Of a stretch of 64,000 bases of DNA, positions 44,145 to 52,723 are shown piece by piece; the first letter of the stretch is position 1; each line of letters begins with the position of its first letter. Below the pieces are notes generated by a model. The model made no database searches. It was not told where the DNA came from and worked only from the letters and a program-made list of their open reading frames with translations. A program made the translations under genes and the position numbers. The stretch comes from Lichenicoccus sp965213775 (lineage in GTDB: Bacteria; Pseudomonadota; Alphaproteobacteria; Acetobacterales; Acetobacteraceae): contig CBDCAC010000008.1 of the NCBI GenBank assembly GCA_965213775.1, forward strand, positions 90,939 through 154,938. The letters are read 5' to 3'.

Positions 44145-45986
44145 TTACTCGCCGATCGCCGCCGCCCCGGGATGGCGACGGTCGATGCCGCCATAGACGC
44201 GGTCGCCGTCGGTCGGCGGCGCGCCGAGTGCCGGGCCGCCGACCAGGATGCCCTGGGCGGAGCCCCACGGCTCGTGCTGCTTGAAGGCGTAGCCCTCGCC
44301 GGTCAGCGTCCGCAGCGTCGCCTCGGACAGCGCGCCGGGCTCCACCCACACCGTCTGCGGCGTCCACTGCTCGTGGATGCGTCCGTCATCGATCGCCTGC
44401 TGGATGGTTTGGCCGTAATCGACCACGCCGAGGATCGCCGACAGGGTGATGGTCGGGATCAGCGAGCCGCCGGGCGAGCCGATCACCATCACCGCGCGAC
44501 CGTGCCGGGACAGGATAGTCGGCGACATCGACGATAGCGGCGTCTTGCCGGGCTGCACCGCGTTCGCGGCACTGCCGACGATGCCGAACATGTTCGGCAC
44601 GCCGGGCTTGGTGGCGAAGTCGTCCATCTCGTCGTTCAGGGTGATGCCGGTGCCGGGCGCCATGACCTGGGCGCCGAACCAGCCGTTCAGCGTGTAGGTG
44701 ACCGCGACCGCGCGGCCCTGGCGGTCGATGATCGAGTAGTGCGTGGTCTCCTGCTTCTCCTGCGCGGGCGGCAGCAGCGAGGCCGACTGCACCGCGTGGT
44801 TGGAGGGTGTCGCCCGGCGCACGGCGGCGGCGTAGGCGGGATCGATCAGCCGTCGCACCGGATCGTGGACGAAGGCCGGGTCGCCCAGACCCTGGCGGTC
44901 GGCATAGGCGCGGCGCATCGCCTCGATCTCGTGCTGGATCGCGGCGGTGCTGTGGAAGCCCAAGGCCCGCATGTCGTAGCCGGAGAGGATGTTCAGGATC
45001 TCGCACAGGGCCACGCCGCCCCCCGAGGGCGGCGGCGCGGTGTCGACGCGCAGGCCGCGATAGCGGCACGACAGCGTGGGCAGGGTGCGCACCCGGTAGG
45101 CGGCGAAGTCGCGCGCGGCCAGGATGCCGCCGCCCTGTCGGCTGGCGGCCACGATCGCGCGCGCGATCGGCCCGTCGTAGAACGCCGCCGCACCATGCCG
45201 GCTGACCGCCTGCAGGCTGTTCGCGAGATCGGTCTGCACCAGCCGGTCGCCGACCTGCAGCGGCGTGCCGTCGGGGCGCAGGAAGATGCGCGAGGAGGCC
45301 GGGTCGGCCCTGAAGCCGTCGGTGCTGGTGTGCAGCAGCGCGGCGTCGCCCGCGGCGAGCACGAAGCCGTCGCGGGCGAGCGCGATCGCGGGCGCCATCA
45401 CCCGCGCGCGCGGCAGGCTGCCGTAGGCGCGCAGCACCGCCTCCATGCCGGCCACCGTGCCCGGCACGCCGACCGCCTTCCAGCCTTGCAGCGACAGGCC
45501 GTGCACGACCTGGCCCTGCGCGTCCTGGAACATCGTCGCGGTGGCGGCGAGCGGCGCGTGCTCGCGGAAATCGATGAACACCGCGTGGCCGTCGGGCTGC
45601 AGCAGCGTCATGAAGCCGCCGCCGCCGATATTGCCGGCGGCCGGATACACCACGGCCAGCGCGTAGGCGACCGCGACCGCGGCGTCCACCGCGTTGCCGC
45701 CCTCGGCCAGGATCCTGGCGCCCACGGCGGTGGCCAGCGACTGCGCGGTCACCACCATGCCGTGCCTGGCGCCGACCGGCGCCGCCGCGTCGACGGCCTG
45801 GACGCCGTCCGCGACCGCCAGCGGATCGGCGGCATCGGCGCCAGCGTTGAGCAGCCAGCCGCCGAGCAGGCAGCAGGATATCAGGCCCGCGCGCCGTGCG
45901 GCGCTGCCGCCGCTCAGGCGGCCGTCGCGGCCTGGTGGTAGGGCGGCTTGTGCAGACCTGCCGGTGAGAGGGTGAAAATCTCGCAT
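44145..45986 (-). CDS. ggt: Gamma-glutamyltransferase
   Basis: A 613-residue GGT precursor. It has an N-terminal basic and hydrophobic export segment (RRAGLISCCLLGGWLLNAGADAA), the large-subunit motif GGNAVDAAVAVAYALAV, the autoprocessing Thr in ETTHYSIIDRQG (new N-terminus TTHYS), PLSSMSPTI and GSPGGSLIPT. It cleaves glutathione and transfers the gamma-glutamyl group in the periplasm. The start at 45986 lies 72 bp inside map; it is the only ATG before the signal region and has a GGAGG ribosome-binding site embedded in map codons. Confidence 0.92.
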   Translation of the reverse strand: MRDFHPLTGRSAQAALPPGRDGRLSGGSAARRAGLISCCLLGGWLLNAGADAADPLAVADGVQAVDAAAPVGARHGMVVTAQSLATAVGARILAEGGNAVDAAVAVAYALAVVYPAAGNIGGGGFMTLLQPDGHAVFIDFREHAPLAATATMFQDAQGQVVHGLSLQGWKAVGVPGTVAGMEAVLRAYGSLPRARVMAPAIALARDGFVLAAGDAALLHTSTDGFRADPASSRIFLRPDGTPLQVGDRLVQTDLANSLQAVSRHGAAAFYDGPIARAIVAASRQGGGILAARDFAAYRVRTLPTLSCRYRGLRVDTAPPPSGGGVALCEILNILSGYDMRALGFHSTAAIQHEIEAMRRAYADRQGLGDPAFVHDPVRRLIDPAYAAAVRRATPSNHAVQSASLLPPAQEKQETTHYSIIDRQGRAVAVTYTLNGWFGAQVMAPGTGITLNDEMDDFATKPGVPNMFGIVGSAANAVQPGKTPLSSMSPTILSRHGRAVMVIGSPGGSLIPTITLSAILGVVDYGQTIQQAIDDGRIHEQWTPQTVWVEPGALSEATLRTLTGEGYAFKQHEPWGSAQGILVGGPALGAPPTDGDRVYGGIDRRHPGAAAIGE

Positions 45987-46732
45987 CCGTCCTCCGTGAC
46001 GCCGACCATGTGCTCGAACTGAGCCGACAGGCTGCGGTCGCGGGTGACGGCTGTCCAGCCATCGTCGAGGATCTTCACGTCGGGACGGCCGGCGTTCACC
46101 ATCGGCTCGATGGTGAAGAACATGCCGGCCCGCAGCACGGCGCCGTGGCCGGGCTTGCCGAAATGCAGGATGTTGGGCGCCTCGTGGAAGCGCTGCCCGA
46201 TGCCGTGGCCGCAGAAGTCGCGCACCACCGAGAAGCGCTGCTGCTCGACGAAGCCCTGTATGGCGTGACCGAGATCACCGAGCGTGCGGCCCGGCCGCAC
46301 CACGGCGAGGCCGCGCTGCAGCGCCTCGTACGTGACCTCGATCAGCATCGCCGCGCGACGCGGGATCGGGTCGACCACGTACATGCGGCTGCTGTCGCCG
46401 AACCAGCCGTCGAGGATCGAGGTGACGTCGATGTTGAGGATGTCGCCGCCCTGCAGCCGGCGCTCGCCGGGGATGCCGTGGCAGACGACGTGGTTGATCG
46501 AGATGCAGGAGGACTTCGGATAGCCGCGATAGTTCAGGGTCGCCGGGATCGCGCCGTGATCGAGGGTGAACTCGTGGATCAGCCGGTCGAGCTCGCCGGT
46601 GGTGACGCCGTCGCGGACGTGCGGCGCGATCATGTCCAGCGTCAGCGCCGCCAGCCGGCCGGCGGCGCGCATGCCCTCGAAATGCTCGCTCGGATGCAGG
46701 ATGATGTGCCTGCCGTCCGTCTCACCGTCCAT
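45914..46732 (-). CDS. map: Methionine aminopeptidase, type I
   Basis: A 272-residue MetAP that removes the initiator Met from nascent proteins. The five metal ligands are placed in NIDVTSILDGWFGDSSR (two Asp), CGHGIGQRFHE (His), FFTIEPMVN (Glu) and QFEHMVGVTEDG (Glu). The C-terminal tail (LHKPPYHQAATAA) extends into the ggt overlap. Length is typical of proteobacterial type I enzymes. A 14-bp tandem repeat lies 30 bp upstream of the start. Confidence 0.95.
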   Translation of the reverse strand: MDGETDGRHIILHPSEHFEGMRAAGRLAALTLDMIAPHVRDGVTTGELDRLIHEFTLDHGAIPATLNYRGYPKSSCISINHVVCHGIPGERRLQGGDILNIDVTSILDGWFGDSSRMYVVDPIPRRAAMLIEVTYEALQRGLAVVRPGRTLGDLGHAIQGFVEQQRFSVVRDFCGHGIGQRFHEAPNILHFGKPGHGAVLRAGMFFTIEPMVNAGRPDVKILDDGWTAVTRDRSLSAQFEHMVGVTEDGCEIFTLSPAGLHKPPYHQAATAA

Positions 46733-46761
46733 GGCATGCCCTCCTGCGCCTCATGCGGCAG

Positions 46762-46817
46762 CCCTGGGCACGAAGCCCCGGGTAAGAAGCCTTGGGCAAG
46801 AAGCCCTGCGCAAGAAA
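46762..46817. repeat. 14-bp tandem repeat upstream of map, four copies
   Basis: Four units (CCCTGGGCACGAAG, CCCCGGGTAAGAAG, CCTTGGGCAAGAAG, CCCTGCGCAAGAAA) fill 56 bp in the gap between the D,D-carboxypeptidase and map genes. The period is not a multiple of three, in line with a non-coding position. Confidence 0.85.
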
Positions 46818-46868
46818 ATGAGCAGCCGGATGCGGTAAAGCAAGGGCGCGGCGGCGGCGTGCCGCGTG

Positions 46869-48011
46869 TCAGGCGTCCTGGTTGCGGCCGCCGGCGGCGC
46901 TGGTCAGGCGGATGCGGACCGGGTGATGGACGTGCGCCAGCACGCGTCGCAGGCGGGCGCCGGCGAAGCGCATCAGATGTCCGCCGCGCCCGACATGGCT
47001 GGTGGCGACGGTCAGGTGCAGCGCGCGCAGACGCAGGCCGTGGCGCGGGCGATGCCGGCCATGCCAGACCGGCTCGGCGGCCGCGGCGGGTGCCGGGTCG
47101 TCGGAGACCAGCGTCATCGCGCGGGGCTGCCGGCCGGGGGTACGCAGCAGCGGGCGCGGCATGATCGGCACGCCCTCCTGCTGGAAGCCGGCATCGAGCA
47201 GGTTGGCCATCATCGCGTTGCGCTGCGGGTTGCTGCGGGCGCCGAGCAACACGCCGATCAGCCGCACGTTGCCGCGCACCGCCGAGGAGACCAGGTTGTG
47301 ACCGGCATCGGCGGTGTAGCCGGTCTTGAGCCCGTCGGCGCCGGGATAGATGCGCAGCATCGGGTCGTGGTTGCCGATGGTGCGGCCGTGGAACATGAAG
47401 GCCGGCACCGCGAAATAGTGATACTGGTCGGGGAAGTCGCGGATCAGGTGCCGCGCGAGGGTGGCGAAGTCGCGCGCGGTGGCGACCTGCTCGGGGTCCG
47501 GCAGGCCTGAAGCATTGCGGAAGGTGCTGTTGCTCATGCCGAGCAGGCGCGCCTGCTGGGTCATGATCTGGCCGAAACGATGCTCGTCGCCCGAGCCGAG
47601 CATCTCGCCGAGCGCGCAGGCGGCGTCGTTGGCGGACTTGGTGACCAGGGCCAGGATCGCCTGCTCGACCGTCACGTACGTCCCCGGAACCAGCCCGAGC
47701 TTGGAGGGCTCCATCGAGGCGGCGTGGGCGGAGACGGGAACCGCCTGATCCAGCGCGATGCGATTGTCGCGCAGCGCCTGGAAGGCGAGGTAGAGCGTCA
47801 TCAGCTTGGTCAGGCTGGCGGGGAAGCGCTGCAGGTCCTGGTTGTATTGCTGCAGCACCTGGCCGGTGCCGGCGTCGATCACGAACGAGCTGACCTGGCC
47901 GACATACTGCGCCTGCGCCGGCCGCGCGGCGAGGCCCGCGACGCCGCACGCCGCGAGGCCCACCAGCAGCCGCGGCAAGACTTGGGCCTCCAGAACTCGT
48001 TTCGACGTCAT
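46869..48011 (-). CDS. D-alanyl-D-alanine carboxypeptidase (penicillin-binding protein 5/6 type)
   Basis: A 380-residue S11 peptidase, trimming the terminal D-Ala from peptidoglycan stem peptides. After a signal peptide (VGLAACGVAGLAARPAQA) come the three active-site motifs: SLTK (in RFPASLTKLMTLY), SAN (in VTKSANDAACAL) and KTG (in DGLKTGYTADAGHN). The basic C-terminal region from about residue 300 is divergent and may serve for envelope attachment. The ATG at 48011 has a GGGGAG site. It is divergent from clpS and followed by map. Confidence 0.92.
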   Translation of the reverse strand: MTSKRVLEAQVLPRLLVGLAACGVAGLAARPAQAQYVGQVSSFVIDAGTGQVLQQYNQDLQRFPASLTKLMTLYLAFQALRDNRIALDQAVPVSAHAASMEPSKLGLVPGTYVTVEQAILALVTKSANDAACALGEMLGSGDEHRFGQIMTQQARLLGMSNSTFRNASGLPDPEQVATARDFATLARHLIRDFPDQYHYFAVPAFMFHGRTIGNHDPMLRIYPGADGLKTGYTADAGHNLVSSAVRGNVRLIGVLLGARSNPQRNAMMANLLDAGFQQEGVPIMPRPLLRTPGRQPRAMTLVSDDPAPAAAAEPVWHGRHRPRHGLRLRALHLTVATSHVGRGGHLMRFAGARLRRVLAHVHHPVRIRLTSAAGGRNQDA

Positions 48012-48392
48012 CTCGAACTCCCCAAGCCCCGCCGGCCGACCCTGGTGGCGGGCGTCACCGAGACCGGTGTCACCGATGATCCGGCGACGCCGCATCGCGG
48101 CGACCTCGCTTTGCCGTGATGGCGGCAAGCTACCGGCTCGGCGTTCGGCGCGTCCAGAAGATTCTCGTCCAATGTTAAGGACTTGGGATGGTTTTGTTGA
48201 ACTGTGGCCGCGACCGCGGCCCGGCCCTGGTGCGGCCCGTGTATGGCTCCGCTTCCATGACCGGAGCGTCGTCGCTAGGCTCGCACGATGCCGACGCCGT
48301 GCAAACACCCCGAGCGATCCATCCGTGCCGGTATCGGCGCGGCCACGCACGCGCTTGCGCAACCGGCCGCGATACCCCATCTCCGCGCCATC
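48012..48392. other. Intergenic region between divergent carboxypeptidase and clpS genes
   Basis: This 381 bp stretch separates two divergent genes and must hold promoters for both, but I could not assign clear boxes. It contains a strong inverted repeat GGCCGC-GACC-GCGGCC at 48206-48221 and a locally AT-richer segment just before it (48160-48200). Short open frames in it have no protein-like character. Confidence 0.4.
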
Positions 48393-48761
48393 ATGAGCGA
48401 TCCCGACAAGAGCCGACCGCCCGGACGCGCCACCCCCGGCGGGCCGGGAGACGACTCCAACACCGGTCCCAACACCGGCGTGGTGGTGAAGGCGCGGCCG
48501 CGAACCCGCAAGCCGGCGATGTACAAGGTGCTGATGCTCAACGACGACTACACGCCGATGGAGTTCGTCGTGCACGTGCTGGAGCGCTTCTTCCAGAAGA
48601 ACCGCGACGAGGCCACGCGCATCATGCTGCACGTCCATAAGCGCGGCGTCGGCGTCTGCGGCGTCTTCACCTATGAGGTGGCCGAGACCAAGGTCACCCA
48701 GGTGATGGATCTCGCGCGGCAGAACCAGCACCCGCTGCAATGCACGATCGAGAAGGACTGA
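48393..48761 (+). CDS. clpS: ATP-dependent Clp protease adaptor ClpS
   Basis: A 122-residue ClpS, the N-degron recognition adaptor for ClpAP. The core KVLMLNDDYTPMEFVVHVLE binds N-terminal residues (the NDD and M-E-F pocket), followed by ATRIMLHVHKRGVGVCGVFT and YEVAETKVTQV. The disordered N-terminal 40 residues (Gly/Pro/Arg-rich) correspond to the part that enters ClpA. The ATG at 48393 is used; an upstream ATG at 48288 would add an atypical extension. clpA follows after 182 bp. Confidence 0.94.
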   Translation: MSDPDKSRPPGRATPGGPGDDSNTGPNTGVVVKARPRTRKPAMYKVLMLNDDYTPMEFVVHVLERFFQKNRDEATRIMLHVHKRGVGVCGVFTYEVAETKVTQVMDLARQNQHPLQCTIEKD

Positions 48762-48814
48762 TCGTCCGGCTCCTGCCCTTCCGGGGAAGCCCGCACGTCC
48801 CATATCACAGGTCA

Positions 48815-48838
48815 CGCCCGCGTTCACGGGCGCGTTTT
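48815..48838 (+). terminator. Rho-independent terminator-like hairpin between clpS and clpA
   Basis: A perfect six-pair stem CGCCCG/CGGGCG (48815-48820 with 48827-48832, loop CGTTCA) is followed by CGTTTT. It lies between clpS and clpA and would partly or fully uncouple their transcription. Confidence 0.6.
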
Positions 48839-48943
48839 CTCTGGCCTTCGTCGCGAAACCCCCCAAAGATGCTTCCTGAACCGGTGTCAGGACCATCTCC
48901 TCCGGGAGCCGCCGGCTCGGGTTGATCGGAAGGAGCGTCATCC

Positions 48944-51283
48944 ATGTTGTCTCGCAACCTCGAACAGACGCTCCATCGCGCCCTCTCGCTCGCGGGCGAG
49001 CGCCGGCACGAATATGCCACGCTGGAACATCTGCTGCTGGGCCTCGTCGATGACGGCGACGCCGCCACCGTGCTGCGCGCCTGCGGCGTCGACCTCGACA
49101 AGATACGCACCGACCTGACCGAGTTCCTCGACAAGGACCTCGCCGGCCTCGCCTCCGACCGCGCCACCGAGCCGAAGCCCACCGCGGCGTTCCAGCGCGT
49201 GGTGCAGCGCGCCGCGATCCACGTGCAGTCGTCGGGCCGCGACGAGGTCACCGGCGCCAACGTGCTGGTGGCGCTGTTCTCCGAGCGCGAGAGCCACGCG
49301 GTGTATTTCCTGCAGCTGCAGGATATGACCCGCCTCGACGCCGTCAACTTCATCTCGCACGGCATCGCCAAGGCGCCGGGCCGTGCCACGCAACGTCCGG
49401 TGGCGGGCGCTCCGGGCAATGACGGCTCCGAGGAGCGCGAGGAGCGCGGCCGCACCGGCAAGAACCAGGACGGGCTGTCGGCGTACTGCGTCAACCTCAA
49501 CAAGAAGGCGCAGGCCGGCAAGATCGACCCGCTGATCGGCCGCGATCAGGAGATCGAGCGCACCATCCAGATCCTGTGCCGACGCACCAAGAACAACCCG
49601 CTCTACGTGGGCGATCCCGGCGTCGGCAAGACCGCCATCGCCGAAGGGCTGGCCAAGCGCATCGTCGAGGGCGACGTGCCGGAGGTGCTGGCGAAGTCGA
49701 CCATCTACGCGCTCGACATGGGCGCGCTGCTCGCCGGCACCCGCTATCGCGGCGACTTCGAGGAGCGGCTGAAGGCGGTCGTCACCGAACTCGAGAACAA
49801 CCCGGGCGGCATCCTGTTCATCGACGAGATCCACACCGTGATCGGCGCCGGCGCCACCTCGGGCGGCGCGATGGACGCATCCAACCTGCTCAAGCCGGCG
49901 CTGGCGCAGGGCACCCTGCGCTGCATCGGCTCGACCACCTACAAGGAGTTCCGCAACTACTTCGAGAAGGACCGCGCGCTGGTGCGGCGGTTCCAGAAGA
50001 TCGACGTCAACGAGCCGTCGGTCGAGGACGCCGTCAAGATCCTGCGCGGACTCAAGGCCAACTACGAGAAGCACCACAAGGTGCGCTACACCGAGGAGGC
50101 GATACGCGCCTCGGTCGAGCTCGCGGCGAAATACATCCATGACCGCAAGCTGCCCGACAAGGCCATCGACGTGATCGACGAGGTCGGCGCCTCGCGCATG
50201 CTGCTGCCCGAGGGCAAGCGGCGCAAGACGGTGACGCTGCGCGACGTCGAGGAGATCGTGGCCAAGATCGCCCGCATCCCGCCCAAGAGCGTGTCGGCCG
50301 ACGACAAGGAGACGCTGCGCTCGCTGGAGCGCGACCTCAAGGCGATGGTGTTCGGCCAGGACCGTGCGATCGAGGCGCTGTCGGCGGCGATCAAGCTGTC
50401 GCGCGCCGGGTTGCGCGACGCCGAGAAGCCGATCGGCAACTATCTGTTCTCCGGCCCGACCGGCGTCGGCAAGACCGAGGTGGCCAAGCAGCTCGCCTCC
50501 ACCTTGGGGATCGAGCTGATCCGCTTCGACATGTCGGAGTACATGGAGCGGCACAGCATCTCGCGCCTGATCGGCGCGCCGCCGGGCTATGTCGGCTTCG
50601 ACCAGGGCGGCCTGCTGACGGATTCGATCGACCAGCATCCGCACGCGGTGCTGTTGCTCGACGAGATCGAGAAGGCGCACCAGGACCTCTACAACATCCT
50701 GCTGCAGGTCATGGATCACGGCAAGCTCACCGACCACAACGGCAAGACGGTCGATTTCCGCAACGTCATCCTGATCATGACGACCAACGCCGGTGCCGCC
50801 GACCTGACCCGCGAGGCGATCGGCTTCGGCCGCGACAGCCGCTCGGGCGAGGACGAGGAGGCGATCAAGCGCATGTTCACGCCGGAATTCCGCAACCGGC
50901 TGGACGCGACCATCCCGTTCGCGGGCCTCACTCCCGAGATCGTCGCCCAGGTGGTCGAGAAATTCGTCCTGCAGCTCGAGGCGCAGCTCGCCGACCGCAA
51001 CGTCACCATCGAGCTGTCCTCGGCGGCCAAGGAGTGGCTATCCGAGCGCGGCTACGACCGGCTCTACGGCGCCCGGCCACTGGCCCGCGTGATCCAGGAG
51101 CACATCAAGAAGCCGCTGGCAGAGGAGCTGCTGTTCGGCCGGCTGGTCAAGGGCGGCGCGGTCAAGGTGAGCCTGCGCGACGGCAAGCTCGCCTTCGACT
51201 ATATCGAGGCGGCAGCGGTCAGCGGGACGCCGAGCGAGAGCGACGAGGGTGGCTCGGAGCGCGAGTCGGAGACCGCCCAGTAG
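48944..51283 (+). CDS. clpA: ATP-dependent Clp protease ATP-binding subunit ClpA
   Basis: A 779-residue ClpA, the hexameric unfoldase that feeds ClpP. It has an N-terminal Clp-N repeat domain (residues 1-145, ClpS-binding), a first AAA+ module with Walker A GDPGVGKT (223-230) and LAGTRYRGDFEERLK pore-loop region, and a second module with GPTGVGKT (504-511) and SEYMERHSISRLIGAPPGYVG. There is no ClpB-type middle coiled coil, which separates it from disaggregases. An acidic/Ser tail ends the protein. The start has a GAAGGAG site 5' to the ATG. Confidence 0.96.
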   Translation: MLSRNLEQTLHRALSLAGERRHEYATLEHLLLGLVDDGDAATVLRACGVDLDKIRTDLTEFLDKDLAGLASDRATEPKPTAAFQRVVQRAAIHVQSSGRDEVTGANVLVALFSERESHAVYFLQLQDMTRLDAVNFISHGIAKAPGRATQRPVAGAPGNDGSEEREERGRTGKNQDGLSAYCVNLNKKAQAGKIDPLIGRDQEIERTIQILCRRTKNNPLYVGDPGVGKTAIAEGLAKRIVEGDVPEVLAKSTIYALDMGALLAGTRYRGDFEERLKAVVTELENNPGGILFIDEIHTVIGAGATSGGAMDASNLLKPALAQGTLRCIGSTTYKEFRNYFEKDRALVRRFQKIDVNEPSVEDAVKILRGLKANYEKHHKVRYTEEAIRASVELAAKYIHDRKLPDKAIDVIDEVGASRMLLPEGKRRKTVTLRDVEEIVAKIARIPPKSVSADDKETLRSLERDLKAMVFGQDRAIEALSAAIKLSRAGLRDAEKPIGNYLFSGPTGVGKTEVAKQLASTLGIELIRFDMSEYMERHSISRLIGAPPGYVGFDQGGLLTDSIDQHPHAVLLLDEIEKAHQDLYNILLQVMDHGKLTDHNGKTVDFRNVILIMTTNAGAADLTREAIGFGRDSRSGEDEEAIKRMFTPEFRNRLDATIPFAGLTPEIVAQVVEKFVLQLEAQLADRNVTIELSSAAKEWLSERGYDRLYGARPLARVIQEHIKKPLAEELLFGRLVKGGAVKVSLRDGKLAFDYIEAAAVSGTPSESDEGGSERESETAQ

Positions 51284-51373
51284 CGTTCGCATCGCGCCCG
51301 GGCGGCCGCAGGCGGTCGCGTCGTTCCGGACCGGCTTGGTGCCATCCGGACCTCCCGCTCGTGGTCGCCTGGA

Positions 51374-51664
51374 TCAGTGCGTTACGGCTTTTGGCTGCGG
51401 CGAGGGTGTCGCGGACTTCGCGTGGCGATGATGCGGCTTCGCCGCACGGTGCCTGTCGGCGTGACCCATGGCGCCGGGCTGGTTGATCGGCGCGGCGTCG
51501 GGAGGCGTCGACAGCGCCTGGCTTGGAGCGGTTCCGGCAGCGCTGTCAGGGGTCTGCGCGTTCACTTCCGACGGCAGCAGGGCCAGCCCCGCTGCCAGCA
51601 TGCCCGCTCCCAGCATGACACCGAGGAGCAGAGGCCGGTGGGCGGAGTATGCGATCGTCATCAC
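51374..51664 (-). CDS. Small exported His-rich protein of unknown function
   Basis: A 96-residue protein with an N-terminal hydrophobic segment (LLLGVMLGAGMLAAGLALLP, likely cleaved after VNAQ) and a short mature part that is Pro/Ala-rich, then His-rich (MGHADRHRAAKPHHRHAK). The His cluster could bind metal; this is speculation. It lies convergent to clpA and divergent from the YihY gene. I do not recognise a family. Confidence 0.6.
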   Translation of the reverse strand: MMTIAYSAHRPLLLGVMLGAGMLAAGLALLPSEVNAQTPDSAAGTAPSQALSTPPDAAPINQPGAMGHADRHRAAKPHHRHAKSATPSPQPKAVTH

Positions 51665-51856
51665 GTGGTTCCTACAACTGCGATATCAGCCTTATCGACA
51701 GGATAATGTCCTGCTCATCTCCGGGATCGGTGCGCGAATCCCGGGGGCGGAACGCTGTGCTACAACGTTCGGGTGTTCGAGGTAAGTCACCGCGGATCGG
51801 CAACCCGATAACGGCCGGATCGTTGCATGCCGTCATCGAAATGACGAGGAGCCGGC

Positions 51857-52717
51857 ATGCTGCGTGCGATCTGGGTGCTGCTCAAGACCAGCGTGAACGG
51901 CTACATCGAGGATGGCGCGCTGTCGCGCGGCGCGGCCATCGCCTACTACACGATCTTCTCGATCGCGCCGGTGCTGGTGATCGTCATCGCCATGGCGGGC
52001 CTGGTCTACGGAGCGGAAGCGGCGCGCGGCGCGATCGCCGGCGAGCTGCAGGGCATGATGGGCCGCGACGGAGCCGAGGCGATCCAGGCCATGATCGCCT
52101 CGGCGCGCAGCAAGGATAGCGGTGCGGTGGCCACGGCGCTCGGCATCGGCACGCTGTTGGTCACCGCGACCGGCGTGTTCGGCGAGATGCAGACGGCCCT
52201 GAACGTGATCTGGAAGGTCACGCCGGATCCGGCCAGCTCGACGGTCTCGCGCCTGGTGCGCGCTCGTGCGGCGAGCCTGGGGCTGGTCGCCACGCTTGGC
52301 TTCCTGCTGGTGGTCTCGCTCGCCGCCAGCGCCGGGATCACGGCGCTGGGCGAGGTGCTGCGGCGGGTGCTGCCTCAGGTCGAGTTGCTGCTTCACCTGG
52401 TCAACTTCCTGCTCTCGTTCGGCATGATCACCCTGCTGTTCGCGGCGATCTACAAGGTGCTGCCGGACCGCTCGATCGAGTGGTACGATGTCTGGGTCGG
52501 CGCGCTGGCGACGGCGTTCCTGTTCACCATCGGCAAGACCCTGATCGGGCTGTATATCGGCAGCAGCCAGGTGGCGTCCTCCTACGGCGCCGCGGGCGCG
52601 CTCGTAATCGTGCTGCTCTGGGTCTACTACTCGGCGCAGATATTCCTGTTCGGCGCCGAGTTCACCCGAGCCTTCGCCAGCCGCCATGGCAGCCTCACCG
52701 GCGCCACCGAAGGCTGA
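51857..52717 (+). CDS. YihY/BrkB family inner membrane protein
   Basis: A 286-residue membrane protein with six predicted helices, of the YihY/BrkB family (formerly annotated RNase BN). Hallmarks are DGALSRGAAIAYYTIFSIAP at the start, GVFGEMQTALNVIWKV and the C-terminal SYGAAGALVIVLLWVYYSAQIFLFGAEFTRAF. The transported substrate or function is unknown. It ends 6 bp from the convergent ppk2 gene. Confidence 0.92.
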   Translation: MLRAIWVLLKTSVNGYIEDGALSRGAAIAYYTIFSIAPVLVIVIAMAGLVYGAEAARGAIAGELQGMMGRDGAEAIQAMIASARSKDSGAVATALGIGTLLVTATGVFGEMQTALNVIWKVTPDPASSTVSRLVRARAASLGLVATLGFLLVVSLAASAGITALGEVLRRVLPQVELLLHLVNFLLSFGMITLLFAAIYKVLPDRSIEWYDVWVGALATAFLFTIGKTLIGLYIGSSQVASSYGAAGALVIVLLWVYYSAQIFLFGAEFTRAFASRHGSLTGATEG

Positions 52718-52723
52718 TCCGCC

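Noticed and set aside
45850..45990. Lipoprotein signal (LISC) in gamma-glutamyltransferase
   Set aside because: The hydrophobic region follows rather than precedes the cysteine, so a lipobox is not credible; a standard signal peptide fits better.
51749..51769. GGAAC and CGTT upstream of the YihY gene as a second EcfG promoter
   Set aside because: The spacer is only 12 bp instead of 16-17, so it does not fit the consensus.
51766..51777. Two GTTC motifs as a LexA box (alphaproteobacterial GTTC-N7-GTTC)
   Set aside because: The motifs are separated by 4 bp, not 7, and the adjacent genes are not SOS genes.
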